Origin: Hyphomonas johnsonii MHS-2
GTDB taxonomy: Bacteria > Pseudomonadota > Alphaproteobacteria > Caulobacterales > Hyphomonadaceae
Reading direction: 5' to 3'
DNA length: 64,000 bases
NCBI RefSeq assembly: GCF_000685275.1
Contig: NZ_ARYK01000001.1
Coordinates: 558,001-622,000 of the forward strand
Of the stretch, positions 44,639 through 54,241 are shown piece after piece. How positions within the stretch are numbered: the stretch's first letter is position 1; every line of letters starts with the position of its first letter. A program made the position numbers and the translations under genes. The notes beneath the pieces are model-generated. The model saw only the letters and a program-made list of their open reading frames with translations, had not been told where the DNA came from and made no database searches.

Positions 44639-47600
44639 ATGGCTAATTTCTTTATCGACCGGCCCATTTTTGCATGGGTGCTGGCGATCATTGTCATGAT
44701 CGCAGGCGGAATCGCGCTGAGGACCCTGCCGGTCGCCCAGTACCCTGACATTGCGCCAACCACGGTGTCGATCAACGCTGTGTATCCGGGGGCGTCGGCC
44801 AAGGCGGTGGAAGACACGGTCACGCAGGTGATCGAGCAGCAGATGACCGGGCTTGATGGCCTTGATTACATCGCGTCTTCGTCGAGTTCGCAGGGCAGGG
44901 CCTCAATCACTCTGACGTTCGAAACAGGCACCGATCCAGACATCGCGCAGGTGCAAGTGCAGAACAAGCTGGCGCTGGCGACCCCGCTGCTGCCCGAGCA
45001 GGTGCAGCGTCAGGGCGTGACTGTAAGCAAGGCTTCGTCCGGCTTCCTGATGGTGGTGGCGCTGATTTCGCCGGACGGCACGTTCGATCAGACCGACCTT
45101 GGCGACTATGCGCGTTCAAACGTGACAGACGTGCTGAGTCGTGTGGATGGTGTGGGCAGCGTGCAACTGTTCGGCTCTGCCTATGCGATGCGGATATGGC
45201 TCGATCCGGGCAAACTGAACCAGTATCGCCTGGTGCCGAGTGATGTGATCGCCGCAATCCGGGCCCAGAACGCACAGGTTTCCACGGGTGCGTTGGGCGG
45301 CAGCCCGGCCATCGAGGGACAGGACATCACGGCGACCATATCGCTGCAAACGCTGCTGTCGACGCCGGACCAGTTCCGCGACCTGCTGATCCTGACGACG
45401 AGTGATGGCGCATCGGTACGCCTGGGCGATGTCGCGCGGGTAGAGATGGGGGCCGAGAATTATTCGACGGTCGCCAAGTATAATGGCCAGCCCGCCGCCG
45501 GCATGGCCGTCTCGCTGGCATCCGGTGCGAATGCCCTGCAAACGGCAGAAGGCGTGCGCGCGGCCATGGGCACGCTGTCGGAACAGTTTCCTGACGATAT
45601 GGCAGCTGTGTACCCGTTTGACACGACGCCCTTCATCAGCACGTCCATACACGAAGTCCAGAAGACGCTGATCGAAGCCGTGTTCCTGGTTTTCCTTGTG
45701 ATCCTCGTGTTCCTGCAAAGCTTCCGGGCGAGCTTCATCCCGATGATTGCTGTGCCGGTCGTCCTTCTGGGCACGTTCGCGGTTCTTCTGATGTTTGGCT
45801 ATTCCATCAACACGCTGACCATGTTCGCCATGGTTCTGGCGATCGGCCTGCTGGTCGATGATGCCATTGTGGTCGTGGAGAACGTCGAGCGGGTGATGGC
45901 CGAAGAGGGCCTGTCGCCACGCGATGCGACGCGCAAGTCGATGGAGCAGATTACCGGCGCGCTGGTGGGGATCGCGGTTGTGCTTTCGGCCGTGTTCATT
46001 CCGATGGCATTTTTCCCGGGCTCTGCGGGCGTGATCTATCGCCAGTTCTCGGTGACAATTGTGACAGCCATGGCGTTATCCGTGTCAGTCGCAATCATCC
46101 TGTCGCCCGCATTGTGCGCGACGCTGCTGAAAGCGAACGGGCATGACGTGTCCGGCAAAAAGAATCTCGCTGCCCGCGGTGGCGCCTTGTTCGAGACCGG
46201 GTTTTCGCGGCTGCGCGATGGCTATGAAGCGATCGTGTCAAGGGTGCTGCGTCGGCGCTGGATTTTCGTGGGCGTGGCGACGGGAATGCTTGTGTTGCTG
46301 GGACTGGGTTTCCGCAGCCTGCCAACCTCGTTCCTGCCAGACGAAGACCAGGGGGCTGTGATGACGATCGTCCAGTTGCCGACCGGCGCCACCCTGCAAC
46401 GGACGACCGAGGTGATGGATGCGGTTTCATTGCACTATCGTCAAAACGAGACGGACAATGTTGAGGGCGTGATGGCGATTGCAGGCTTTGGCTTTGCCGG
46501 AGCGGGCCAGAACGTCGGCATTTCTTTTACCCCATTGAAGGACTGGTCCGAACGGACCGGCAAGGCGCAGGCGTCGTCGGCGATTGCCGGGCGCGCTTCG
46601 GGCGCGTTCAGTCAAAGGACGGATGCTTCGGTGTTTGCGGTCATTCCGCCCCCGATCCGGGAGCTGGGCAATGCCAGCGGTTTCGACCTTTACCTGAAGG
46701 ACACGGGCGGCATTGGCCACGAGGCCCTGGTCAATGCGCGCAACCAGTTGCTTGGCATGGCGGCGCAGGAGCCCGGCCTGACCAGTGTGCGCCCCAACGG
46801 GCAGGAAGACAGCCCGCAATTCAAGCTGAACCTGGATTACCAGAAGGCGCAGGCGCTGGGCATCAACCTGGCCGACGCGACAAGCCTGTTGTCTGTCGGT
46901 TTGGGCGGAACCTATGTGAACGACTTTATAGACCGTGGACGGATCAAGCGGGTCTACGTACAGGGCGACGCCCCATTCAGGATGCAGCCGGACGACATTG
47001 GAGATTGGCGTATCCGGACCGCGACCGGCGAGATGACACCTATGTCGGAAATCGTGTCATCTGAATGGAATTACGGCGCGTCCCTCTTGCAGCGGTACAA
47101 TGGTTCACCGGCACTCAATATACAGGGCCAGCCGGCGCCGGGCGAAAGCTCGGGCGTGGCGATGGACAAGATGGAAGAACTGGTCTCGCGCCTGCCGAAG
47201 GGCGCCAGCCTGGAATGGACGGGCATCAGCGCGCAGGAGCGCAGTTCCGGCAACCAGTCAGCACTGCTGTATGCATTGTCCGGCCTGTTCATCTTCCTTT
47301 GCCTTGCCGCCCTTTATGAGAGCTGGACCGTGCCGATCGCGGTTTTGCTGGTCGCACCGGTTGGCGTTTTCGGCGCTGTGATCGGGGCGCATCTCGGTGG
47401 GTTTGACAATGATGTTTACTTCCAGGTGGGCCTGCTGACCACGGTTGGTCTTGCGTCGAAGAACGCGATCCTGATCGTCGAGTTCGCCCGCACCCTGGAA
47501 GAGCAAGGCAAGGAACTGGTCGAGGCGACGATGGAAGCCGTGCGGATGCGTTTCCGCCCGATCCTGATGACCTCGCTGGCCTTCGGATTTGGTATCTCGC

Positions 47601-47782
47601 CGCTGGTGTTCAGTTCGGGCGCCGGGGCAGCCTCGCGCGCCGCGCTGGGGACGACAGTGCTGGGCGGGATGATTGCCGTCACACTGATCGGCCTTTTTGC
47701 GGCACCTCTGTTCTATGTCGTCGTGCGTACATTGACGACCCGCACGCCAAAGACGCCACAGCATATTGATGGAGCCGTATGA
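44639..47782 (+). CDS. RND multidrug efflux permease (HAE-1 type)
   Basis: 1047 residues, the size of AcrB/MexB. It starts MANFFIDRPIFAWVLAIIVM. Two large periplasmic loops alternate with 12 membrane segments. The proton-relay Asp pair D407-D408 is in LLVDDAIVVVENVERVM, the same numbering as E. coli AcrB. GLASKNAILIVEFA near residue 940 holds the partner Lys. It drives proton-coupled export of drugs, bile-salt-like or hydrophobic compounds. Substrate range cannot be read from sequence. Stop and next start overlap (ATGATG). Confidence 0.97.
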   Translation: MANFFIDRPIFAWVLAIIVMIAGGIALRTLPVAQYPDIAPTTVSINAVYPGASAKAVEDTVTQVIEQQMTGLDGLDYIASSSSSQGRASITLTFETGTDPDIAQVQVQNKLALATPLLPEQVQRQGVTVSKASSGFLMVVALISPDGTFDQTDLGDYARSNVTDVLSRVDGVGSVQLFGSAYAMRIWLDPGKLNQYRLVPSDVIAAIRAQNAQVSTGALGGSPAIEGQDITATISLQTLLSTPDQFRDLLILTTSDGASVRLGDVARVEMGAENYSTVAKYNGQPAAGMAVSLASGANALQTAEGVRAAMGTLSEQFPDDMAAVYPFDTTPFISTSIHEVQKTLIEAVFLVFLVILVFLQSFRASFIPMIAVPVVLLGTFAVLLMFGYSINTLTMFAMVLAIGLLVDDAIVVVENVERVMAEEGLSPRDATRKSMEQITGALVGIAVVLSAVFIPMAFFPGSAGVIYRQFSVTIVTAMALSVSVAIILSPALCATLLKANGHDVSGKKNLAARGGALFETGFSRLRDGYEAIVSRVLRRRWIFVGVATGMLVLLGLGFRSLPTSFLPDEDQGAVMTIVQLPTGATLQRTTEVMDAVSLHYRQNETDNVEGVMAIAGFGFAGAGQNVGISFTPLKDWSERTGKAQASSAIAGRASGAFSQRTDASVFAVIPPPIRELGNASGFDLYLKDTGGIGHEALVNARNQLLGMAAQEPGLTSVRPNGQEDSPQFKLNLDYQKAQALGINLADATSLLSVGLGGTYVNDFIDRGRIKRVYVQGDAPFRMQPDDIGDWRIRTATGEMTPMSEIVSSEWNYGASLLQRYNGSPALNIQGQPAPGESSGVAMDKMEELVSRLPKGASLEWTGISAQERSSGNQSALLYALSGLFIFLCLAALYESWTVPIAVLLVAPVGVFGAVIGAHLGGFDNDVYFQVGLLTTVGLASKNAILIVEFARTLEEQGKELVEATMEAVRMRFRPILMTSLAFGFGISPLVFSSGAGAASRAALGTTVLGGMIAVTLIGLFAAPLFYVVVRTLTTRTPKTPQHIDGAV

Positions 47783-49182
47783 TGACCAACGCAATTCGCT
47801 TCGCCCCCCTGATGGTGTCTGTGGCCCTGGCAGGATGTGTCAATCTCGCGCCGGATTATGAACGTGTCGCGGCCCCCGTGCCGAGCGCGCTGCCTGTCTC
47901 CGAGGCAGACTCCAGCGCTGCCGGAGTGCTGGGCTGGCAGCAGCTTGTCGAGTCAAAGGATCTTGAGCACCTGATTGCACTGGCGCTCGAGAATAACAGG
48001 GACCTGCGGTCTGCGACCGCGCGGATCGCGATCGCAGAAGCGCAATACGGAATAACGCGCGCTGCGCGCCTGCCGACGCTGTCTGCAACCGGAGCGGCGA
48101 CAGAGACCGGCACGTTCGACGGTGACGCGGCTGCTGCCTCGCTGACGGACAGCGCACGGGCACAATTGGGCGTGACGGCGTATGAACTGGATCTGTTCGG
48201 GCGGGTGGCAAGCCTGAACGAGGCGGCGCTGCAGACCTATTTGTCGACTGTTGAGGGCGAGCGCAGCGTGAAGATTTCGTTGGTCTCGTCTGTGGCAAAG
48301 GCGTGGCTGACCCTTGCGGCCGACCGGGAGCGCCTGCGTTTGGCGCAGGATACGGTGGAGAGCCAGGGCAAGTCGCTGGCGTTGACGCGGGAATTGTTTG
48401 ATTCCGGTGTTGTAACAGAGATCGATGTGCGCCGGGCGTCCGCCAGCGTCGAGACGGCAAAGGCGCAGGTGGCTCAGTTTACTGGACTGGTGCGTCAGGA
48501 CGTCAATGCCCTGCGTCTGGTCGTCGGGGCGAACCTGCCGGCAGATGTGGCGGAGCAGGCCGTGCTGAGCCCGTCGCCGATCAAGGACAGGCTGGCAGTC
48601 GACGTGTCGTCGGACATCCTGTTGAACCGTCCCGACGTTCTGGCCGCTGAGCGGCAATTGCTCGCTGCCAATGCCAATATCGGGGCGGCGCGTGCCGCCT
48701 ATTTCCCGACGATCTCGCTGACCGGCAGCGCCGGCTATAGCAGCACGGGGCTCGACGACTTGTTCGACGGTGGCGGCGCGTGGAGTGTTGGTCCGCAAAT
48801 ATCGCTGCCAATTTTCGATGGCGGCAGACGCAAGGCAAATCTTGGCGTATCCAAGGCCAGTCGCGACCTGGCGCTGGCCCAGTATGAGCAGTCGATCCAG
48901 GCGGCTTTCCGTGAGACGGCTGACGCGCTGGCGGTTGCCCAGACGGTGGATGACCGGATTGATGCCCTGCGCCGACTGGTCGAGGATACATCGGTGACGC
49001 TGAACCTGTCGCAGGAACGCTTTCGGGTCGGAATCGACGATTATTTCTCCGTGCTGGATGCCCAGCGCAACGATTATCAGTCGCGCCAGAACCTGATTGC
49101 AGCCGAATTGGACCGCGCGCTAAACGTCGTGTCGCTGTTCAAGGCGTTGGGCGGTGGACCTGCTGACGGAGCGCTTGATTGA
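47779..49182 (+). CDS. Outer-membrane efflux channel (NodT/OprM-like)
   Basis: 467 residues. The lipobox LAGC gives Cys20 as the lipid-modified N-terminus. Two OEP repeats form the trimeric barrel-tunnel (NRDLRSATARIAIAEAQYG...; LNLSQERFRVGIDDYFSVLDAQR). It completes the tripartite pump from inner membrane to outside. The start could be either of two adjacent ATGs; the first overlaps the permease stop. Confidence 0.95.
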   Translation: MMTNAIRFAPLMVSVALAGCVNLAPDYERVAAPVPSALPVSEADSSAAGVLGWQQLVESKDLEHLIALALENNRDLRSATARIAIAEAQYGITRAARLPTLSATGAATETGTFDGDAAAASLTDSARAQLGVTAYELDLFGRVASLNEAALQTYLSTVEGERSVKISLVSSVAKAWLTLAADRERLRLAQDTVESQGKSLALTRELFDSGVVTEIDVRRASASVETAKAQVAQFTGLVRQDVNALRLVVGANLPADVAEQAVLSPSPIKDRLAVDVSSDILLNRPDVLAAERQLLAANANIGAARAAYFPTISLTGSAGYSSTGLDDLFDGGGAWSVGPQISLPIFDGGRRKANLGVSKASRDLALAQYEQSIQAAFRETADALAVAQTVDDRIDALRRLVEDTSVTLNLSQERFRVGIDDYFSVLDAQRNDYQSRQNLIAAELDRALNVVSLFKALGGGPADGALD

Positions 49183-49271
49183 GGCAGGCTGCGAGCGGTT
49201 GTGACTGCTGCTTCTGATTGATCCAGTGGCGCACACTCTGTAACGCCTAGTATCCGACAAAGGTAAGATGC

Positions 49272-49862
49272 ATGACGGACGAACTGGACAACACGCTGGA
49301 TGGGCGCCGCCTTCGCGGCAAGCGCAGCCGAGCCCAGATCGTCGAGGCCCTGTTCGATCTCGTCCGTGATGGCGAATTCGATCCGAGCGCGATGTCTGTT
49401 GCGGCCCGAGCGGGCGTGGGCCTTCGCACTGTGTTTCGGCATTTCGAGGACATGGATAGTCTGTACCGTGAAATATCCCACAAGCTGGAGGCAGAAATCC
49501 TGCCGATGGTGATGACCCCGTTCGAGTCGACGAACTGGCGCGGCAAGGTGGAAGAACTCATCCTGCGCAGGTCCCATATCTATGAATATGTCATGCCCCT
49601 GAAAATTGCGTCGGATCTTCGCCGTTTTCAGTCGGAATTCCTGATGGATGACCACAAGCGGTTTATCATCATGGAGCGGGCTGGCTTGCAGGGCGTCCTT
49701 CCTGCAGTGATCGTCGAGGACAGGATTCTGTTCTCCGCGTTGGAGATGCTGACCGGATTCCAGACCTGGAGGCGCTTGCGCCAGGACCAGGCGCTGAGCG
49801 AAAGCGACGCGACCGCCGCCATCCAGCGAAGCGTCCGCGCCCTGTTGCCGCCGGCTGATTAG
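49272..49862 (+). CDS. TetR-family transcriptional regulator
   Basis: 196 residues with helix-turn-helix MSVAARAGVGLRTVFRHFED near residues 38-57 and an Arg/Lys-rich stretch before it. The C-terminal domain does not resemble that of the TetR at 42720-43358. It stands 89 bp after the efflux operon in the same direction; target unknown. It could read through from the pump operon. Confidence 0.9.
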   Translation: MTDELDNTLDGRRLRGKRSRAQIVEALFDLVRDGEFDPSAMSVAARAGVGLRTVFRHFEDMDSLYREISHKLEAEILPMVMTPFESTNWRGKVEELILRRSHIYEYVMPLKIASDLRRFQSEFLMDDHKRFIIMERAGLQGVLPAVIVEDRILFSALEMLTGFQTWRRLRQDQALSESDATAAIQRSVRALLPPAD

Positions 49863-49903
49863 ACGCTTGCGATTGCGCGGCCGGCGAACTACGAGTCCCG
49901 GCG

Positions 49904-50389
49904 ATGACCGACCACAATGACTTGCTGAAATCGCTTCGCCAGATAACTCAGGCGATCGACCTCTATTCCAGACGGCTGTCCAAGGAGACTGGATTGACCG
50001 CACCGCAATTGCTGGTGTTGCAGGCATTGGCCCGACGGGGACGTGAAAAACCGTCCGAAATCGCGCGCGCGGTGAGCCTGTCCCAGGGCACGATCACGTC
50101 GATCGTGGATCGGCTGTCGCGGGCAGGCCTGGTCACCCGGCAAAGAAGCGAAACCGACAAACGGGTGATTGACGTCGTCATTTCGGCCAAGGGCAGCGCT
50201 CGTTTGGCGGACGCACCCGAACCGCTCCAGAAGAGCTTTGTCGAGGCGTTCAATGCCTTGCACGATTGGGAAAAAACCCTGCTCGTTTCATCTGTGCAAA
50301 GAATTGCGAACATGATGAACGCGGACGGATTCGATGCTGCACCGATCCTTGATGTGGGAGACCTGTCGCGTGCCGACAGATCGGACTGA
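49904..50389 (+). CDS. MarR-family transcriptional regulator
   Basis: 161 residues. The winged helix has ALARRGREKPSEIARAVSLSQGTITSIVDRL (partly quoted), followed by LVTRQRSETDKRVIDVVI, the DxR-containing wing. MarR proteins repress efflux or catabolic genes and are released by phenolic ligands. It lies 41 bp after the TetR gene. Five bases separate its stop from the convergent proB stop. Confidence 0.9.
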   Translation: MTDHNDLLKSLRQITQAIDLYSRRLSKETGLTAPQLLVLQALARRGREKPSEIARAVSLSQGTITSIVDRLSRAGLVTRQRSETDKRVIDVVISAKGSARLADAPEPLQKSFVEAFNALHDWEKTLLVSSVQRIANMMNADGFDAAPILDVGDLSRADRSD

Positions 50390-50394
50390 ACCAG

Positions 50395-51555
50395 CTAGGG
50401 TGAAACAATATCCATTTCATCTTCCGGTGGGCTGTCCCATTGCAGGTGACGCTCGTCCAGGATCACCAGATTGTCGCGGCTGACCAGTGTGGCGCGCGTG
50501 TGATAGCCGAGCAGCTTCGTGGCCAGGGCATCCGGATTGCGAGCCAGCAACATGGTTTCTTCCGAGGAGAAATTCGACAGGCCACGTGCGCGTTCGACGC
50601 CAGCTTCGTCAAAAATGTGGATCACGTCGCTCTTGATATAGGGGCCGTGGATGGACCGCACATCGTTACGCTCGACACCGCGAACACCCGGCTGCAACGC
50701 ATCAGCGGCGGCCTGGTCGATCACGATGCTGCCCGCGACCTGCAGCCTGTCGGTGAGCCAGGCGGCCCAGGCAGATGCAGGCTCGGTATTCGCGATGCAC
50801 CTGGTATGGCGCCGCTTGCCCGCGAGCAGTGACGTCACCGGATTGTCCGCCTCGCCATTGGCGATGAGAGTAGTGCAGCCGGCGTGCTGGGCCATGTTTG
50901 CTGCTTGCATCTTTGTCAGCATGCCGCCACTGCCGAGCGCGCTGGTGCCATCGGTGACGGCCAGGTATTCAGACACGTCTTCGAGTTCCTCGACCAGGAC
51001 GGCGCCTTCTTCCGAAGGGTCCCGATCGTAGAGGCCGTCAACGCTTGTCAGGATCACAAGGTGCTGGGCCTGGATCATCTGGGCGATCCTGGCCGCGAGC
51101 CGGTCATTGTCGCCGACTCGGATTTCTTCGGTCGTGATCGTGTCGTTTTCGTTGACGATTGGCATGACGTCACCACTCAACAACCTGTGAACCGTGTTCT
51201 TCGTGTTCAGGAACCGGCGGCGTTCTTCGAGATCGCCCCGCGTGACGAGGACTTGCGCAATATCGAAGTTGAACTCGTGCGCGACCTGTTTGTAGGCGTT
51301 CAGGAGAATCGGCATGCCGCAAGCGGCCGCTGCCTGCTTGTCACGCAAACCGGCGGTTTCCGGCGAGACGTTTAGCATGTTCATGCCGAGCGCGACGGCG
51401 CCTGACGAAGTCAGGACCACCTCGTAACCGTCCGCACGGAGCACCGCGAGGTCTTCAAGGAGCCGTTGGATGAACGCCCAGCGCGGCGTCAGAAGGTCTG
51501 GATTTGCCAACAGGCTTGATCCGACTTTTACAACGATGCGTTTTGTCTGTGTCAA
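50395..51555 (-). CDS. proB: Glutamate 5-kinase
   Basis: 386 residues. The amino acid kinase domain starts VVKVGSSLLANP and has VLTSSGAVALGM, then NENDTITTEEIRVGDNDRLAA (glutamate and ATP sites). A C-terminal PUA domain of about 110 residues (from PGVRGVERNDVRSIHG) follows. It makes gamma-glutamyl phosphate, the first and feedback-inhibited step of proline synthesis. The start is TTG, with GGAG seven bases upstream. proA is not in the window. It is divergent from proC over a 277-bp gap, in which I saw no other gene. Confidence 0.96.
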   Translation of the reverse strand: MTQTKRIVVKVGSSLLANPDLLTPRWAFIQRLLEDLAVLRADGYEVVLTSSGAVALGMNMLNVSPETAGLRDKQAAAACGMPILLNAYKQVAHEFNFDIAQVLVTRGDLEERRRFLNTKNTVHRLLSGDVMPIVNENDTITTEEIRVGDNDRLAARIAQMIQAQHLVILTSVDGLYDRDPSEEGAVLVEELEDVSEYLAVTDGTSALGSGGMLTKMQAANMAQHAGCTTLIANGEADNPVTSLLAGKRRHTRCIANTEPASAWAAWLTDRLQVAGSIVIDQAAADALQPGVRGVERNDVRSIHGPYIKSDVIHIFDEAGVERARGLSNFSSEETMLLARNPDALATKLLGYHTRATLVSRDNLVILDERHLQWDSPPEDEMDIVSP

Positions 51556-51832
51556 AGGTGTGCTCCATAGGGCTTTGATCCCGAGTTAGGAGCATTTCGG
51601 ACCCCAGACAACTCATTCCACCACAAAACATCAAAATCATGACAGTGAGGTCTTTGCCGCCAATATTGCGCTTGATAGGGGAAAGGATGCCCCGGAAACG
51701 CAATGAATCTTAGGTTCTTCGGCGGAACAATGCCTGTGATTAAGATTTGAACACAAAGCAAAAAGCGTTAGGTAGGCACCTCGTGAGCGATTCCAGTGGG
51801 CTCGATGCCCCGAATAACAATGAGCAGGCGCA

Positions 51833-52612
51833 ATGAAGGCACTTCTGATCGGATGTGGAAAAATGGGCGGTGCCCTGTTGGGCCGTTGGGTAAAATCCCC
51901 GGAATGGTCCTTCACTGTCGTTGACCCGATGGCGCAGGACCTGCCGGATGATGTCCGCCTGTTTCGCGACCGGGAAGAGCTTGGGAGCGAGCTTTTCGAC
52001 CTCGTGATCGTCGCAGTGAAGCCGCAACTGATTGATGCGGTGCTTCCGGGGTATGAACAATATCTCGGTGCCACCGGGTGTGTTGGCTCGATTGCCGCCG
52101 GATGTTCGGTCGCGCGGCTCCAGTCAGCCCTTGGCGACGTGTCCGTGATCAGGATCATGCCGAATCTCCCGGCATCCATTGGGCAAGGCGTCAGCGGTCT
52201 GTTTGCCGGGCCGAAATGCACGCCAGCGCAGCGCAGTGGTGTGGAAAGCCTGATGCAGCAGGCCGGTACGACTGTCTGGGTCGACGAGGAAGACGCGCTG
52301 GACCGCGTGACGGCCGTTGCAGGAAGCGGACCCGGATACGTGTTCGAGATCGCCCGGACGTATATCGAGGCCGCCGAGGCGCTCGGCTTCACGACTGCAC
52401 AGGCACGGGCACTGGTGCTCGACACAATGGCCGGTGCTGTGGAGATGGCCCGGCGATCCGACGAGAGCGTCGAGACACTGCGCAATTCCGTCACCAGCAA
52501 GAATGGCACGACCCAGGCCGGCCTGGATGCCCTGAACGGTGACGGCACGCTGACGGAGTTGATGCGTCGTACAACGCGCGCTGCGTATGACCGGGCGGTG
52601 GAACTGCGTTAG
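51833..52612 (+). CDS. proC: Pyrroline-5-carboxylate reductase
   Basis: 259 residues. The Rossmann start is LIGCGKMGGALLGRW, then VKPQLIDAVLPG and RIMPNLPASIGQG. The C-terminal helical dimer domain has VAGSGPGYVFE and the ProC signature LRNSVTSKNGTTQAGLDAL. It reduces P5C to proline with NAD(P)H. It is followed by the proline transporter gene after 70 bp, so synthesis and uptake may be co-transcribed. Confidence 0.96.
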   Translation: MKALLIGCGKMGGALLGRWVKSPEWSFTVVDPMAQDLPDDVRLFRDREELGSELFDLVIVAVKPQLIDAVLPGYEQYLGATGCVGSIAAGCSVARLQSALGDVSVIRIMPNLPASIGQGVSGLFAGPKCTPAQRSGVESLMQQAGTTVWVDEEDALDRVTAVAGSGPGYVFEIARTYIEAAEALGFTTAQARALVLDTMAGAVEMARRSDESVETLRNSVTSKNGTTQAGLDALNGDGTLTELMRRTTRAAYDRAVELR

Positions 52613-52682
52613 GCGTTTCCGGCAGCTTCTGGCACCAGTATCGGCAAATCACACACAAAGACGACAAAGAAGAAGGTTCACA

Positions 52683-54227
52683 ATGAATACTGCAGCCATT
52701 GTTTCGCTTGGCGCCTATTTCGTCCTGATGATGCTGATCGGGTTTTACGCCTACCGCAAATCAACCAGCGATGTGTCCGAGTACATGCTTGGAGGGCGCC
52801 AGCTGCATCCTGCTGTCGGCGCATTGTCTGCCGGGGCATCGGACATGAGCGGCTGGATGTTGATGGGGCTGCCGGGGGCCGTCTTCGTGTTCGGGTACAG
52901 CGCGGCATGGATCGCGGTCGGCCTGGTGATCGGGGCCTATTTCAACTACCGCCTCGTTGCACCGCGGCTGCGCGTTTATACTGAACTGGCCGAGGACGCG
53001 ATCACCATTCCCGACTTTTTCGAGAAGCGGTTCAAGGACCGCTCGCACATGCTGCGTGTCTTGTCGTCCATCGTGATCGTGATCTTCTTCACGCTCTACA
53101 CGTCATCGGGTGTCGTCGCCGGTGGCAAGCTGTTCGAAGCATCCTTCGGGCTCGACTACACGCTTGGCCTGTTCCTCACCGCTGGCGTTGTCGTGGCCTA
53201 TACGCTGTTCGGGGGCTTCCTGGCGGTCAGCCTGACCGACTTCGTGCAGGGCTGCATCATGTTCGTCGCGCTCGTTCTGGTGCCTGTGGTGGCCATCAGC
53301 GCAGTCGGAGGATTCGACGCAACGCATGCGGAAGTCCTTGCCTCACCGCCAGCCAGCGTGCCGGATGCACCCAGCCGTGAGAACTTCTTCAACTGGTTCC
53401 AGGGCCTGTCCGTGATCGGCATCATTTCCGCTGCGAGCTGGGGCCTCGGCTATTTCGGCCAGCCGCATATCATCGTTCGCTTCATGGCGATCCGGACCCT
53501 CAAGGACATTGCCACTGCGCGGTATATCGGGATGGGCTGGATGCTGGTGACGGTGATCGGCGCCGTCTCGGTCGGTGTCGCGGGCGTGGCTTACGTCAAT
53601 GAAAACAACCTGAACAGCCAGCTGACTGATCCGGAAACCATCTTCATCCTGTTCTCGCAGGTGCTGTTCCATCCGCTTGTGACGGGCTTCCTGCTGGCGG
53701 CGATTCTTGCCGCCATCATGAGTACGATTTCGTCGCAATTGCTGGTGTCGTCGAGTTCGCTGACCGAAGACTTCTACAAGACATTCCTGCGCAAGGAGGC
53801 CAGCCAGAAGGAACTCGTCCTGATCGGTCGTCTGTCCGTTCTGGTCGTGTCACTGGTTGCCATCTTCCTGGCGTTCGACCGGTCGAGCAGTATCCTGTCG
53901 CTGGTCAGCTATGCCTGGGCCGGGTTCGGTGCCGCATTTGGTCCGATCATCCTGCTCAGCCTGTTCTGGCGAGGCATTACGCGCAATGGCGCACTGGCCG
54001 GCATGATTACCGGCGCGGTGACCGTGCTCGTCTGGCTCTATGCGCCGATCAGCATCGGTGGCCAGCCGCTGGCGGACACGATCTATGCGATCGTACCGGG
54101 CTTTGTGTTCAGTTTCGTGGCGGCCGTGCTCGTCAGCCTGATCAAGGGCCAACCGGATCCTCGGGTAGAGACCGAATACAAGGAAATGCTGGCGGCGATG
54201 TCGGTCGAGAAGCAGCCACTGCTCTAG
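52683..54227 (+). CDS. putP: Sodium/proline symporter
   Basis: 514 residues, 13 membrane segments of the SSS family. LGGRQLHPAVGALSAGASDM has the PutP-type sodium and proline residues (Arg39, Asp54, Ser56, one lower than in E. coli). It imports proline with sodium. The start MNTAAIVSLG was chosen, as the in-frame extension would overlap proC. Its last codons and stop form one arm of a 10-bp palindrome shared with opgH. Confidence 0.95.
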   Translation: MNTAAIVSLGAYFVLMMLIGFYAYRKSTSDVSEYMLGGRQLHPAVGALSAGASDMSGWMLMGLPGAVFVFGYSAAWIAVGLVIGAYFNYRLVAPRLRVYTELAEDAITIPDFFEKRFKDRSHMLRVLSSIVIVIFFTLYTSSGVVAGGKLFEASFGLDYTLGLFLTAGVVVAYTLFGGFLAVSLTDFVQGCIMFVALVLVPVVAISAVGGFDATHAEVLASPPASVPDAPSRENFFNWFQGLSVIGIISAASWGLGYFGQPHIIVRFMAIRTLKDIATARYIGMGWMLVTVIGAVSVGVAGVAYVNENNLNSQLTDPETIFILFSQVLFHPLVTGFLLAAILAAIMSTISSQLLVSSSSLTEDFYKTFLRKEASQKELVLIGRLSVLVVSLVAIFLAFDRSSSILSLVSYAWAGFGAAFGPIILLSLFWRGITRNGALAGMITGAVTVLVWLYAPISIGGQPLADTIYAIVPGFVFSFVAAVLVSLIKGQPDPRVETEYKEMLAAMSVEKQPLL

Positions 54228-54241
54228 GCAGAGTGGCTGCT
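54211..54241. terminator. Palindrome covering the convergent putP and opgH stop codons
   Basis: AGCAGCCACT-N11-AGTGGCTGCT, perfect ten-base arms. The putP stop lies in the loop and the opgH stop at the edge of the right arm. It likely works as a two-way terminator, though neither side has a clear T tract. Confidence 0.65.
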
